Counted from the stretch's first letter, positions 1 through 7,743 are shown. The stretch: 18,840 nucleotides of DNA from an uncultured Chlamydiae bacterium (GCA_937996705.1 CALKUQ010000003.1:1-18840), one strand, 5' to 3'. Program-made: numbers and translations. The notes: generated by a model from the sequence alone, not told the origin.

Positions 1-141
1 CCTGCATCTTCATCTTTAAATTTGCCTCGGGCTTACCTAGTTTTCAAATAGAGTGCGCTCTCGGCACCAACTAGCATCTAATTTAAATAGGAAGCGCATG
101 TAAAGAAATCTGGGTAACATTCAATTGGCACCAGTATATTT
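1..141. other. Left-edge non-coding stretch
   Basis: All frames are closed by stops within a few dozen bases and no RNA gene fold is apparent. The only pattern seen is a short direct repeat, GGCACCA, at about 64 and 127. It lies downstream of the small membrane protein gene and could hold its transcript end, but no hairpin with a T-run is visible. Confidence 0.4.
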
Positions 142-561
142 TCAGCAGAGGAGAATAATTTTGCGGGAAGCTATGCCAAAAAGGAGTCCACCGATCACAA
201 ACAAACTCACTTTTTTGGCAACTAAACAAGGGAGGTCGAAACTCTTTTTAGAGGGGGAGGGCGTATCATCAGATATCATTTTTTGCCCCTCTCGAGGAAG
301 GGCTAAATTTACTAAGTCTTGCCCTGCAGACATTATAATAAATAATCCTGAAATTTTTAAGGAGAGGGGCGACCATCTAAAATTTCGAATAAGAAAACAA
401 TTAGGACCAACTAGAAGCGCTATAATTCCTATGGGTAGAGTTGAAACCGCTTTCTTAGTCCGCGCTCCTTGAAAATCAGTAATTAGGGCATATCCGCCAC
501 AAAGCAAAGCTCCGCCACAGCAATACAAAATAGAGTTTGAAAAACCTTTTGGATAAATCAT
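142..561 (-). CDS. Small hydrophobic multi-pass membrane protein, unknown function
   Basis: A 139-residue protein I do not recognise. It has about four hydrophobic segments, roughly residues 9-29, 38-57, 67-85 and 117-137, separated by short polar loops; the longest loop (about 88-116) is basic and serine/lysine-rich. It is probably an inner-membrane protein. The minus strand is preferred over the overlapping plus-strand frame because of its membrane-protein composition, a strong Shine-Dalgarno (GGGAGGG) just before the ATG at 561, and a good sigma70-like promoter at 598-626. It lies downstream of hsp20 on the same strand but is separated from it by a strong hairpin, so it is likely transcribed on its own. 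It may be lineage-specific; I infer no function. Confidence 0.6.
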   Translation of the reverse strand: MIYPKGFSNSILYCCGGALLCGGYALITDFQGARTKKAVSTLPIGIIALLVGPNCFLIRNFRWSPLSLKISGLFIIMSAGQDLVNLALPREGQKMISDDTPSPSKKSFDLPCLVAKKVSLFVIGGLLFGIASRKIILLC

Positions 562-597
562 CAGCCCTCCCTTTTCGAAGATAAAATTTGTGGCAAA

Positions 598-626
598 ATT
601 CTAACTTCCCGTTTCGATTTTTACAA
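598..626 (-). promoter_or_regulatory. Sigma70-like promoter for the small membrane protein
   Basis: On the minus strand TTGTAA (621-626), a 17-base spacer, and TAGAAT (598-603): four of six and five of six matches to the -35 and -10 consensus. The predicted start near 591 leaves about 30 bases before the ATG, enough for the GGGAGGG ribosome binding site. Confidence 0.5.
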
Positions 627-643
627 CAAAATAAAGAGAGGTT

Positions 644-673
644 GAAGCTGAGTAAATCGCTTTACTCAGCTTC
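644..673 (-). terminator. Hairpin terminator after hsp20
   Basis: A perfect 13-base-pair stem, GAAGCTGAGTAAA paired with TTTACTCAGCTTC, around a four-base loop TCGC, starting about ten bases past the hsp20 stop codon. In the hsp20 direction the hairpin is followed by a pyrimidine-rich stretch (CCTCTCTTTATTTTG) rather than a clean U-run, so termination efficiency is uncertain, but stem length and position strongly favour a terminator or mRNA 3' stabiliser. Confidence 0.7.
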
Positions 674-683
674 GGATTTGTGT

Positions 684-1097
684 TTATTTAATAGAAATTT
701 TTCTTGGTGATTCCCCTTTTGTTTTAGGGAAGACCAAAGTAAGGATTCCGTGCTCGTATTTTGTTTCGGGATCCTTTTGGTCATCTACTGCTTCGGGTAG
801 GACTATTTTAAACGAATAGGCCTTCCTTGCTCGGTAGTGGTATTTTTTATTATCTTGAGTCTCTTTTTTTGCCCCTCTAATCCAAAGAACTTTAGTCTCC
901 AGAGTTACTTCGATCTCCTCTGGGGTTAGCCCAGGGAGAGAGGCTTCGACGTAAATAGATTTGTCGTCTTCGTATAGAGATAGTTGAGAATCTCCTAGAC
1001 GCTCCTCTAAAGTGGGTAAATTTTCATCCCAAACTGTTCCAAAAAGCCTTTGGAGTGGGTGTTCATATTTTCTTAAAATTTGATTTTTTGCACTCAT
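684..1097 (-). CDS. Hsp20/alpha-crystallin family small heat-shock protein
   Basis: A 137-residue ATP-independent holdase chaperone that binds unfolding cytosolic proteins. The alpha-crystallin domain spans about residues 38-128, with the family's SLPGLTPEEIEV segment (53-64) and the EHGILTLVFPK strand (115-125). A C-terminal I-x-I motif (ISI, 134-136), which in this family docks into the neighbouring subunit during oligomer assembly, ends the protein almost at once, so the tail is very short. The ATG at 1097 was chosen over an in-frame start 22 codons upstream because AAAAGGAGG lies just before it and the upstream extension runs through the predicted promoter. A CIRCE element at 1157-1183 overlaps the -35 region, indicating HrcA-controlled heat induction. 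Family assignment is firm; the exact client set is unknown. Confidence 0.93.
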   Translation of the reverse strand: MSAKNQILRKYEHPLQRLFGTVWDENLPTLEERLGDSQLSLYEDDKSIYVEASLPGLTPEEIEVTLETKVLWIRGAKKETQDNKKYHYRARKAYSFKIVLPEAVDDQKDPETKYEHGILTLVFPKTKGESPRKISIK

Positions 1098-1130
1098 TGT
1101 ATTTTCCTCCTTTTGGGTTTTTTTATTTTT

Positions 1131-1159
1131 AATATAGCAAAGGTGGCTAATTAAATCTA
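1131..1159 (-). promoter_or_regulatory. Predicted hsp20 promoter
   Basis: On the minus strand TAGATT (1154-1159), a 17-base spacer, and TATATT (1131-1136). The -35 match is weak (three of six), the -10 fair (four to five of six). The CIRCE element overlaps the -35 box, the arrangement expected if bound HrcA blocks RNA polymerase. Predicted start near 1124, about 26 bases before the ATG. Confidence 0.45.
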
Positions 1160-1183
1160 GCACTTTGATTCATAGAGTGCTAA
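1157..1183 (-). promoter_or_regulatory. CIRCE element (HrcA operator)
   Basis: The site reads CTAGCACTT, nine bases, GAGTGCTAA. The known CIRCE consensus is TTAGCACTC-N9-GAGTGCTAA, so 16 of 18 arm positions match, the right arm is perfect and the spacer is exactly nine. It lies 60 bases upstream of the hsp20 start and overlaps the predicted -35. HrcA-CIRCE normally represses dnaK and groE operons. The divergent RusA-like gene starts 62 bases on the other side and could also be affected. Confidence 0.85.
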
Positions 1184-1244
1184 GATGTGACTTAATTCAG
1201 CTTTTGGTAATATGAATAAGAATTAATTGAGAAAATAATAATAA

Positions 1245-1820
1245 ATGGAATTTTATTTAAATTATCACGGAACGTTATCAACAACGGGCCACGCTAAGTT
1301 GAAGTTTCAATATCGAAGGGCATTTCTTAAACAGCTTAAAGAGTTGGATTTATACTATAAACTGAATAAGGTTCCAGACGAAATTGGCTTTTCTTTAAAA
1401 AAACTTAAAGTTGTCGGTCCTTTTAGATTTTTGCCTCTAGTGACTAGAGACAGCAATTTGGAGATCGATCTGGAAATCGTTCTTTTAAGTCAAATGGGTC
1501 CAGGTGGAGAAAAGCAATCGTATGGAGATTTAGATAATTTATTAAAAGCTCTTATAGATGGGCTTCGGATGGCTCAAAATACTAATGAAATCCGAAATGA
1601 GGTCCCCGAGGCGGGCGAAGATCCATTCTATTGTCTCCTTGAAGACGATCAGGTCATTCGCAATATTAATATATCTCACAAAAAACTCTTTTTCTCTGCA
1701 GAGAAAACCGGGAAAAAGGGTCGTAGTCAAGAAATTTTTGCACTTATTAAGGTAAGGGTTGCCCCTAAATTTCCCCTCTTGTTAAATTTGACAGATGCTG
1801 CAACAGATCTTAAGGGATAA
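1245..1820 (+). CDS. RusA-like Holliday junction endonuclease
   Basis: A 191-residue protein carrying the RusA signature. GDLDNLLKALIDGL (94-107) holds two closely spaced aspartates (D95, D97) and a conserved lysine (K101), and LLEDDQVI (131-138) supplies the later acidic pair (D134/D135). In E. coli RusA the equivalent aspartates bind metal and cut four-way DNA junctions symmetrically. At 191 residues it is longer than RusA (about 120), with extra sequence before the motif (about 60 residues) and a 20-residue insert between the two motifs (about 110-130). No strong Shine-Dalgarno precedes the ATG; the leader is very A-rich. It is followed 71 bases later by the M16 protease gene on the same strand. 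RusA genes are usually prophage-borne, but nothing phage-like is visible around it. Family assignment is good; cutting activity is inferred. Confidence 0.75.
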   Translation: MEFYLNYHGTLSTTGHAKLKFQYRRAFLKQLKELDLYYKLNKVPDEIGFSLKKLKVVGPFRFLPLVTRDSNLEIDLEIVLLSQMGPGGEKQSYGDLDNLLKALIDGLRMAQNTNEIRNEVPEAGEDPFYCLLEDDQVIRNINISHKKLFFSAEKTGKKGRSQEIFALIKVRVAPKFPLLLNLTDAATDLKG

Positions 1821-1830
1821 TTCTTAAGGG

Positions 1831-1858
1831 CACTTCCTGGAAATTTCACGAGGAAGTG
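1831..1858 (+). other. Inverted repeat between the RusA-like and M16 genes
   Basis: CACTTCCT and AGGAAGTG form a perfect 8-base-pair stem around a 12-base loop that itself contains the palindrome GAAATTTC. There is no following T-run, so it may be a weak attenuator, a processing site, or a partial terminator setting the expression ratio of the two genes. Confidence 0.4.
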
Positions 1859-1891
1859 GGTGCGCAGCGATTTCAAATAAGAGGTCGTTAG

Positions 1892-4642
1892 ATGAAGTTT
1901 CTTAGAGTGATTTTTGTCTTTATACTGTGTATTCAAGTTGGTTATGCTCAAGTTGGCGATGTTGGTTTAGTTGGAAAGTTAGACAATGGCCTCTCTTACT
2001 ATATAAAACGCAATCCTCTACATAAAGAAAAAGCCTCGATTAGACTCGTAGTGAAAGTGGGGTCTATTTATGAGAGCGAAGAGGAGAGAGGCCTTGCTCA
2101 TTTTTTAGAACACCTAGTTTTCCGAGGCTCCGAAAATTTTGCAGATTGGGAGATTATTGAGTATCTGGAGTCGATAGGGGCTCAGCTGGGCCCGGACACA
2201 AATGCTTTTACTACGTTTGAACAGACCGCTTATCTACTTCAGGTTCCTATGGAGAAATTGGAAAATTTAGATAGAGCTCTTTTAATCTTGAGTGATTTTG
2301 CAGGGAGAGCCAGTTTAAGAAATGACCTGATAGAAATTGAAAGAAGGGTGGTACTGGAGGAGTGTCACTGTTCTGAAAATCAGTCAGGAATGAAAATTTG
2401 GAGAGAGACGTTTCTCGAGTTATTTGAAAACTCTGCATATAAGAATAGACTTCCCATAGGTGCTAAAGAGGTGATTTTACATTGTGATCCCCAGCTGATT
2501 AGAAATTTTTATAAAAAATGGTACCGCCCCAATCGAATGGCGGTAATTGCAGTAGGCGATTTTGAGGAAACCAAAGTTAAAGATATGATAGAGAAGTATT
2601 TTGGAGAATTTCAGCCAGGGGATGAGACGATTATTTCCACAAAAGTGCTCTTTCCAGAAGATCCCAGAGCTCTTTTTATCCAAGAGGAGGAAGAGAGTTT
2701 CGTTCAAGGGGCATTTCTAGGGTTTTATGAGGCAGATTGCTTAACAGAGATAACTGACGCTCATATAAAAAGAGCTTTAGTGAGCAGTTTGGCTGTAGCT
2801 TTATTAAATCAGCGTTTAGAGGGGGAGTCTAAAAAGTATCCGGCCCCATATTTATATGGAAAGGTATTCCCTCAAACTTTTACAACATTTCATCAAGCGT
2901 TACGGATTCACTTTGTTGGCTTTATGGATAGGCCTGTCGATGGATTAAGGGCAATTTGTAGAGAGGTGGAAAGATTTAAACAATTTGGGCCGACACAAGG
3001 GGAGATGGAGAGAATCGCCTCTCAGGCTAGAGAGGAAATCAGAGATGAGCTCGCTAATTTAGACCGAATCCCTAATGACTCAATTGTGAAAAACTACCAC
3101 AACCATTTTTTGTGTGAAGCCTGTTTTAGGTCTAGAGAATCGGAATTAGAATTTAGAAAGAAAATTATCGAGGAAATAACAAGTTTAGAGATTCAGTTAT
3201 GGGTGCGTGAGAATCTTTTATTAGATCGGATGTATACCGTTTTTTCGATGCCAAAGGAAGTGATTACAATTTCTGATTTGGAGGCTGTTTTAGACAGTTT
3301 AAAAAGGGAGGTTTTAGAGCCTCTTGCCGAAGAAGAGAGGTCTATTTTAAGGGTAGATCCGTCTCAAGTAGTTGAAGTAGAAGCCTCTAGCGAGAAGAGC
3401 GAGTCAGGTTCCACAACACTTGTTTTAGAAAATGGAATCAAAGTGATATTGCATCCAACGAATTTTGAAAAAGGTCGGATTTTAATAGATTTAGTAGCAA
3501 GGGGTGGAAGAACGCTTTGCGAGGTTCATGAGTATGCTTCACAAGAGGTAGCTTCAGAATATTTAATAAAATCGGGTCTTGCGAATTTAAGCGGCCTTCA
3601 ATTAGAAAAATTCTTAAACAGTCGGAGCTGTTCTTTGGGGGTGGAAATTGGGCCCCATTCCAGACTAATTCAGGCAATCGGTCCTGTTGAAGAAAGTGAA
3701 ATTCTTTTTCAGTTAATTCGTTCTGTTTTTTTACACAGGAGATCGGATTTGCTGACATGGGAAAGTATTATTGAAGCTAAAAAGGAGATAGATACCTATA
3801 AAAATAATCAACCCACTACTGCATTTATTGAATTAGCAAATAAAGTAATCTATGAGGGGCACCCCTTTTATCAAACAAGCAATCCCCTCGATGCAAATGA
3901 AGAGACTGCCATCACTGTTTTAAATAGGGTTTTTGGCAATCCTAAAGAGTTTTCCGTAGTTGTAGTAGGCGACTTTGAGGTGAGCGCGATTAAAAATCTA
4001 ATTTTCAAATATTTCTCCTTTTCTGAAATAGAGGAGAGGGGAGCTCGAGAGATGGATATGCCTTTTCTTAATGAGGTCTCAACTCCAAAAACAGAATTAA
4101 TCTATAAGGGAAAAGAGACTCATGCTCTTACGCTCGTTGCTTATAGAAAAAACTGTAGCAATGTTTCGGTCCCTTTACTAAAGGCTTTGACACACATTCT
4201 TTCTGAAAGGTGTCTAAAGAAAATGAGATGTGAAATGGGTCAGTCCTACTCACCCTCATTTATTTATGAACTTCCTCTCGCCCCTCTCAATACAATTGTC
4301 TGCCTTGCAGCCTGTTTTTCATCAGATGCGGAAAAGTCTGATAGTTTAAAAGAGGTTGTCATAAAAGTTATTGAGGAGTTTTTAACCAAAGGTGTAAGTG
4401 ATAATGAGGTTAATTCCGCAAAAGAGATTTTAAAGCAACAGGTCAAGGAGGGAAAAATAGAGAATCGCTTTTTGGTAAATTTGCATACAGAAGCGCTTTT
4501 GGGAGACAAATCTTTGAATGAAGTGGAATTGGAAACAGTCGAACTTAACTCGATAACAAAAGAGAATCTTCAAAAGATTGGTTCTGAGATATTTGCTGAA
4601 AATCCTGAAATTAGAATTTCCTTATTTCCCTGCGGAAGTTGA
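1892..4642 (+). CDS. Exported M16-family (insulinase/pitrilysin-like) zinc protease
   Basis: A 916-residue metallopeptidase, probably periplasmic. Residues 1-19 form a signal peptide (basic start, hydrophobic core, ending GYA before Q20). The inverted zinc motif HFLEH is at 70-74, with H70 and H74 as ligands and E73 as catalytic base; the third ligand is probably E157 in the ERRVVLEE segment (150-157). The AFTTFEQTAYL segment (105-115) matches the substrate-binding strand of the family. A second M16 repeat begins near residue 510 (LVLENGIKVIL) and lacks HxxEH, the usual arrangement in which one half is catalytic and the other closes the chamber. Total length fits the PqqL/pitrilysin group. 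GAGG lies before the ATG. It follows the RusA-like gene, and its last 73 bases overlap the convergent glycosyltransferase gene. Substrates are unknown, probably short peptides. Confidence 0.9.
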   Translation: MKFLRVIFVFILCIQVGYAQVGDVGLVGKLDNGLSYYIKRNPLHKEKASIRLVVKVGSIYESEEERGLAHFLEHLVFRGSENFADWEIIEYLESIGAQLGPDTNAFTTFEQTAYLLQVPMEKLENLDRALLILSDFAGRASLRNDLIEIERRVVLEECHCSENQSGMKIWRETFLELFENSAYKNRLPIGAKEVILHCDPQLIRNFYKKWYRPNRMAVIAVGDFEETKVKDMIEKYFGEFQPGDETIISTKVLFPEDPRALFIQEEEESFVQGAFLGFYEADCLTEITDAHIKRALVSSLAVALLNQRLEGESKKYPAPYLYGKVFPQTFTTFHQALRIHFVGFMDRPVDGLRAICREVERFKQFGPTQGEMERIASQAREEIRDELANLDRIPNDSIVKNYHNHFLCEACFRSRESELEFRKKIIEEITSLEIQLWVRENLLLDRMYTVFSMPKEVITISDLEAVLDSLKREVLEPLAEEERSILRVDPSQVVEVEASSEKSESGSTTLVLENGIKVILHPTNFEKGRILIDLVARGGRTLCEVHEYASQEVASEYLIKSGLANLSGLQLEKFLNSRSCSLGVEIGPHSRLIQAIGPVEESEILFQLIRSVFLHRRSDLLTWESIIEAKKEIDTYKNNQPTTAFIELANKVIYEGHPFYQTSNPLDANEETAITVLNRVFGNPKEFSVVVVGDFEVSAIKNLIFKYFSFSEIEERGAREMDMPFLNEVSTPKTELIYKGKETHALTLVAYRKNCSNVSVPLLKALTHILSERCLKKMRCEMGQSYSPSFIYELPLAPLNTIVCLAACFSSDAEKSDSLKEVVIKVIEEFLTKGVSDNEVNSAKEILKQQVKEGKIENRFLVNLHTEALLGDKSLNEVELETVELNSITKENLQKIGSEIFAENPEIRISLFPCGS

Positions 4643-5730
4643 GCGCTAAGAACTCTCTTATGAAGCTCAATTAGTTTTTCTAGTTGAGCTTCAAGGGTGA
4701 ATTTTTGCAAGAAAATAGAGTGAGACTTTTTAGCCAGCTCTAAAGCCTCTTTAGGATTGTTCTGAATCCAGGTCATATAGTTGTGAATTTGTTGAAAAAG
4801 CACGTCTGAAGACTTATCCTGGTCGATATAGAGAACCGAATCTCCAAAATTTTTTACAATAAAAGGGTGTCTATCGGAAATAATCACTGTGGAAGCAGCG
4901 CACGCTTCAAAAATTCTTGCTGTAGGGGTTGCTCCTATAAAGTGATCCGGAGCATGCAAGATCAATGTTACTCCGCAATTGTGCATCGTTTTTAAAAGGC
5001 TGTTCCCATCACACTCTATGAATCCCCTGTAACAATTTGGGGTGTGATGCCATTGATTTTTTTGACCATACACATTAAAATAGTGGGTTTTATCAAGACG
5101 GGAGAAAAGTTGTTTATATTTAGTTCCAAAGTTTGTGTTGGCCATATTAAAGCCACAATAAAACAACTTGTATTGTTCAGGAGGATTGAAATTCGTTCGT
5201 CCACATGTAGTATACCAATTCATATAAAAACACTCTTTTTCCAGATAGTTGCATTGAGAGAAAAGTTTTTCTTGATCTGGAAAGCATACGAGATACCCAT
5301 CAAACTCATTCAAATTTTTTGCCGGTAAAATCGCGTTAGCTGTGAAATAGTAATTGCTTCCGTGAGTAAGTGCAATGTAGTGTTTTGCATGAGGATAGGA
5401 GATTTTATCCCCTTGCAAAGAGAGGACAAGATCTGGATGAAAGAGGGTTGCAAAGCGCTCTTTGTAATGGGGAAATAATCTTTTAAGTAAGGGGGGTTGG
5501 TGTAGGGAAAAATTAGCACATTCCAGATTAAGGGTTTTTCCTACTAGCCGAATCCTTTCAGCCATTTCTTGCTCCCCAATCCCCCCTTTATGAGTTACGA
5601 GGATGCGAAAGCTAGGCCTATCTAAAAAAAGATCGGATTCTTCAAGTGAGAGAAAGGGTCTTTTTGTGCCAAAATAGATCCAGCCACTTATCAGCAAAAA
5701 AAGACTCAATCCAGACAAAAATCTTATCAT
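4570..5730 (-). CDS. Membrane-anchored GT-B-type glycosyltransferase
   Basis: A 386-residue protein with an N-terminal hydrophobic anchor (about 4-21) followed by a two-domain body. The C-terminal part carries the nucleotide-sugar-binding pattern of GT-B enzymes: GATPTARIFEACAASTVIISD (266-286), with a conserved glutamate (E275) in the acidic loop, then D286 and a YID strand (301-303). This resembles the Glyco_trans_1 C-terminal domain. The body is rich in cysteine and aromatic residues. Flanking charges (R3 before, K23/R24 after the anchor) slightly favour a cytoplasmic body, but a secreted or periplasmic placement cannot be excluded. The start is fixed by a stop two codons upstream; no Shine-Dalgarno is seen. 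It lies 40 bases after the serine hydrolase gene and probably shares its transcript. Donor and acceptor are unknown; cell-envelope glycan is an inference. Confidence 0.65.
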   Translation of the reverse strand: MIRFLSGLSLFLLISGWIYFGTKRPFLSLEESDLFLDRPSFRILVTHKGGIGEQEMAERIRLVGKTLNLECANFSLHQPPLLKRLFPHYKERFATLFHPDLVLSLQGDKISYPHAKHYIALTHGSNYYFTANAILPAKNLNEFDGYLVCFPDQEKLFSQCNYLEKECFYMNWYTTCGRTNFNPPEQYKLFYCGFNMANTNFGTKYKQLFSRLDKTHYFNVYGQKNQWHHTPNCYRGFIECDGNSLLKTMHNCGVTLILHAPDHFIGATPTARIFEACAASTVIISDRHPFIVKNFGDSVLYIDQDKSSDVLFQQIHNYMTWIQNNPKEALELAKKSHSIFLQKFTLEAQLEKLIELHKRVLSAQLPQGNKEILISGFSANISEPIF

Positions 5731-5770
5731 AAGGAATTAATTCTAACCTTAAAAAGATTGAAAAATCAAG

Positions 5771-7552
5771 CTATGAATCGATTTTATTTGCAGCATAAGT
5801 TGTGTTGTCAGGTTCTGTCAGTTTTACCCCTACAATCGAGCCAGAATCATCTGGGATAAATTCTATCACATACCCGCCCAAGTTTTTCACATGGAATACA
5901 TTGAGTTTTTCAGGGTAGAGTTCGTAAGGGGGTTGTCCAAACGCTTTTACTACGAGTTTATCGTTAATGACCTCTATAAGAATTGTAAACCCGAGATAAC
6001 TATATTTTCCGGAAAATTTATCCAAATAACTCTGATCATTTAAAGAGGAGTCGGCTTGTTTTGTAAATAGGAGGCCGGGAAGTTTTGGCTCAAGGGGAAT
6101 AGTTAGATATTTAATGTCTCCATGGCTGTTTTCCTGGAAGGTAAATCGAACCCCTTTCAAGATAGAAAAGGAAGAATTTCTTGAAATCTCGAAGACGTTA
6201 TAATTCCAGTGGTCAAGGGGAAAGTGCAAATGATTGTATTTTGCAACTAAATTCCCTGCTACAAGAGTAATCTCAATAGGTCCGTAGCCTGGGTTTGAAT
6301 AGGTTCCGACATAGTCATCGATCAAATGTGAGGGGAATGTCTGGTGATTTTTTTCATCATTTTCAGTTTTTTTCTTACTTTCATACTCTTCTTGGGTAAC
6401 TCTTGCAATCGTTTCATATTTTTCTGCCCAGTCTATTGGAGGAAGATCCAATAAATTATCTATCAAAGTAGATGCTACAACAAACGGAAAAGGGCTGATG
6501 TGTTTATTGCTTAATACGATAATCGCTAAATCATCGTTAGGAAGAAATAAAAGAAGGGAGGAGCATCCATTAATATTTCCCCCATGCATTGCTAAAAAGT
6601 GTCCTTGATACGATAGAAGAATCCAGCCAAGTCCATAAGACTCCATAGTGATTTCTTCATCCAGGCCATATCTTCCGTTGCAGATGAGATCAGAAACTAC
6701 TTGGGGCTTTATCAATTCGTTAAAGGTTGAGGGATCAATGAAACCCTCTCCTTTATTTAAAAGGAGCTTTGCCCATTTTAGAAGATCGTCAATGTTTGAA
6801 TGTAGGCCACCTGCTGGGGTAATTGTTGCAGCATTTATAAAGGGGAAAGGGGTTTCTAAGTCATCATAACTTAAAGTGTGATTCTCTGTTTTTAACATCT
6901 CGGAGAGGGAAAAGGTAGAATGGGACATTCCTAGAGGTTTTAAGATATTTTCTTCCACTAAAGCTTCATAACTTTTATTCATCGCTACTTCTGCCGCATG
7001 GCCTGCTAGGGTAAATCCTAAATTTTGATAGTAAAATTTTTCTCTCAATTGGTAGATGGGATCGAGAAATTGGAATTTACGTACAATTTCTGATCTTGAA
7101 AATGTTTGATTGTACCATACCGCTTCATGAGAGGGGTATCCTGATGTGTGTGTGAGCAAGTCTCTAAGTGTTATTTGGTAGGTAGTATAGGGGTCTTTTA
7201 ATCTAAAGTGTGGAATATAGGCCGAGAGGGGAGAGTCCCAGCTTAAAATTTCCTTATCTACGAGTTGCCCAATAACAAACGATGTAAATGGTTTAGTGAT
7301 AGAGCCTACAGGAAAAATAGTCTTTGCTGTAACAGGAAGGTTAGATTCGAGACTTCTCATTCCATAACCTCTCGCTAAAACAGTTTTTCCATCTTTAACT
7401 ATACCGATGGCAGCTCCTGGTACTTTCATCATTAAGAGTAGATCTTCTACCGTTTTTGTAATTTCAGGATTGTTATCTAATAAATGGACGTTGTGATCAA
7501 CAGCAAAGCATGAAATGGAAACCAATGCAAAATGACAAATATATTTTTTCAT
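5771..7552 (-). CDS. Exported serine beta-lactamase-fold hydrolase (class C / PBP4*-like) with two C-terminal beta domains
   Basis: A 593-residue exported enzyme of the beta-lactamase/transpeptidase-like fold. A signal peptide covers residues 1 to about 17. The catalytic triplets are SITK (84-87, nucleophile S84 and K87), YQN (175-177) and HGG (323-325, in the position of KTG). LLTHTSGYP (132-140) is typical of this family. Two related beta units follow: DYVGTYSNPGYGPIEITL (413-430) and KFSGKYSYLGFTILIEV (512-528), each continuing into an N-LVxK strand. Both resemble the DUF3471-type domain found on such enzymes. Known members act as D-amino-acid peptidases, esterases or peptidoglycan carboxypeptidases; which applies here cannot be read from sequence. 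GAGGG precedes the ATG and a strong promoter lies at 7577-7605. The glycosyltransferase gene follows on the same strand. I see no sign that it confers beta-lactam resistance. Confidence 0.85.
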   Translation of the reverse strand: MKKYICHFALVSISCFAVDHNVHLLDNNPEITKTVEDLLLMMKVPGAAIGIVKDGKTVLARGYGMRSLESNLPVTAKTIFPVGSITKPFTSFVIGQLVDKEILSWDSPLSAYIPHFRLKDPYTTYQITLRDLLTHTSGYPSHEAVWYNQTFSRSEIVRKFQFLDPIYQLREKFYYQNLGFTLAGHAAEVAMNKSYEALVEENILKPLGMSHSTFSLSEMLKTENHTLSYDDLETPFPFINAATITPAGGLHSNIDDLLKWAKLLLNKGEGFIDPSTFNELIKPQVVSDLICNGRYGLDEEITMESYGLGWILLSYQGHFLAMHGGNINGCSSLLLFLPNDDLAIIVLSNKHISPFPFVVASTLIDNLLDLPPIDWAEKYETIARVTQEEYESKKKTENDEKNHQTFPSHLIDDYVGTYSNPGYGPIEITLVAGNLVAKYNHLHFPLDHWNYNVFEISRNSSFSILKGVRFTFQENSHGDIKYLTIPLEPKLPGLLFTKQADSSLNDQSYLDKFSGKYSYLGFTILIEVINDKLVVKAFGQPPYELYPEKLNVFHVKNLGGYVIEFIPDDSGSIVGVKLTEPDNTTYAANKIDS

Positions 7553-7576
7553 AAGACCCTCGTAAAAAAGATGTTA

Positions 7577-7605
7577 ATACTATCTAAATCTTAAATTAAC
7601 GTCAA
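7577..7605 (-). promoter_or_regulatory. Sigma70-like promoter for the serine hydrolase-glycosyltransferase pair
   Basis: On the minus strand TTGACG (7600-7605; five of six), a 17-base spacer, and TAGTAT (7577-7582; four of six). The predicted start near 7570 leaves a short leader holding only the GAGGG ribosome binding site. Confidence 0.6.
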
Positions 7606-7682
7606 AATTTAATTCTTTATTTTTGAAGCATCCAGTTTTTTTGTTACTGTTAGGTGCTCAAAGAAAATTGATTGTGAACTGG

Positions 7683-7711
7683 TTAAGAGGATAGGGATCG
7701 GCTGATATAAT
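7683..7711 (+). promoter_or_regulatory. Sigma70-like promoter for the 163-residue protein
   Basis: TTAAGA (7683-7688; four of six), a 17-base spacer, and a perfect TATAAT (7706-7711). The predicted start near 7718 gives a leader of about 26 bases before the ATG at 7744. Confidence 0.6.
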
Positions 7712-7743
7712 AACTTTAATAATAAAAATAAAAGGGAATTCTC

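Noticed and set aside
125..472. Plus-strand open frame of 115 codons
   Set aside because: It lies opposite the small membrane protein gene, has no good start signal or recognisable content, and the minus-strand frame has a promoter, a ribosome binding site and membrane-protein composition.
1098..1163. Longer hsp20 with 22 extra N-terminal residues
   Set aside because: The extension would run through the -10 region and the AAAAGGAGG ribosome binding site, and its Lys/Asn-rich sequence is not part of the Hsp20 family.
1231..1820. Prophage or mobile element suggested by the RusA-like gene
   Set aside because: No integrase, phage structural or replication gene, attachment repeat or tRNA is found near it; the neighbours are ordinary chromosomal genes.
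5771..7552. Beta-lactam resistance gene
   Set aside because: The SxxK/YxN/HGG pattern with C-terminal beta domains is that of broad serine hydrolases and peptidases, not of a dedicated class C beta-lactamase.
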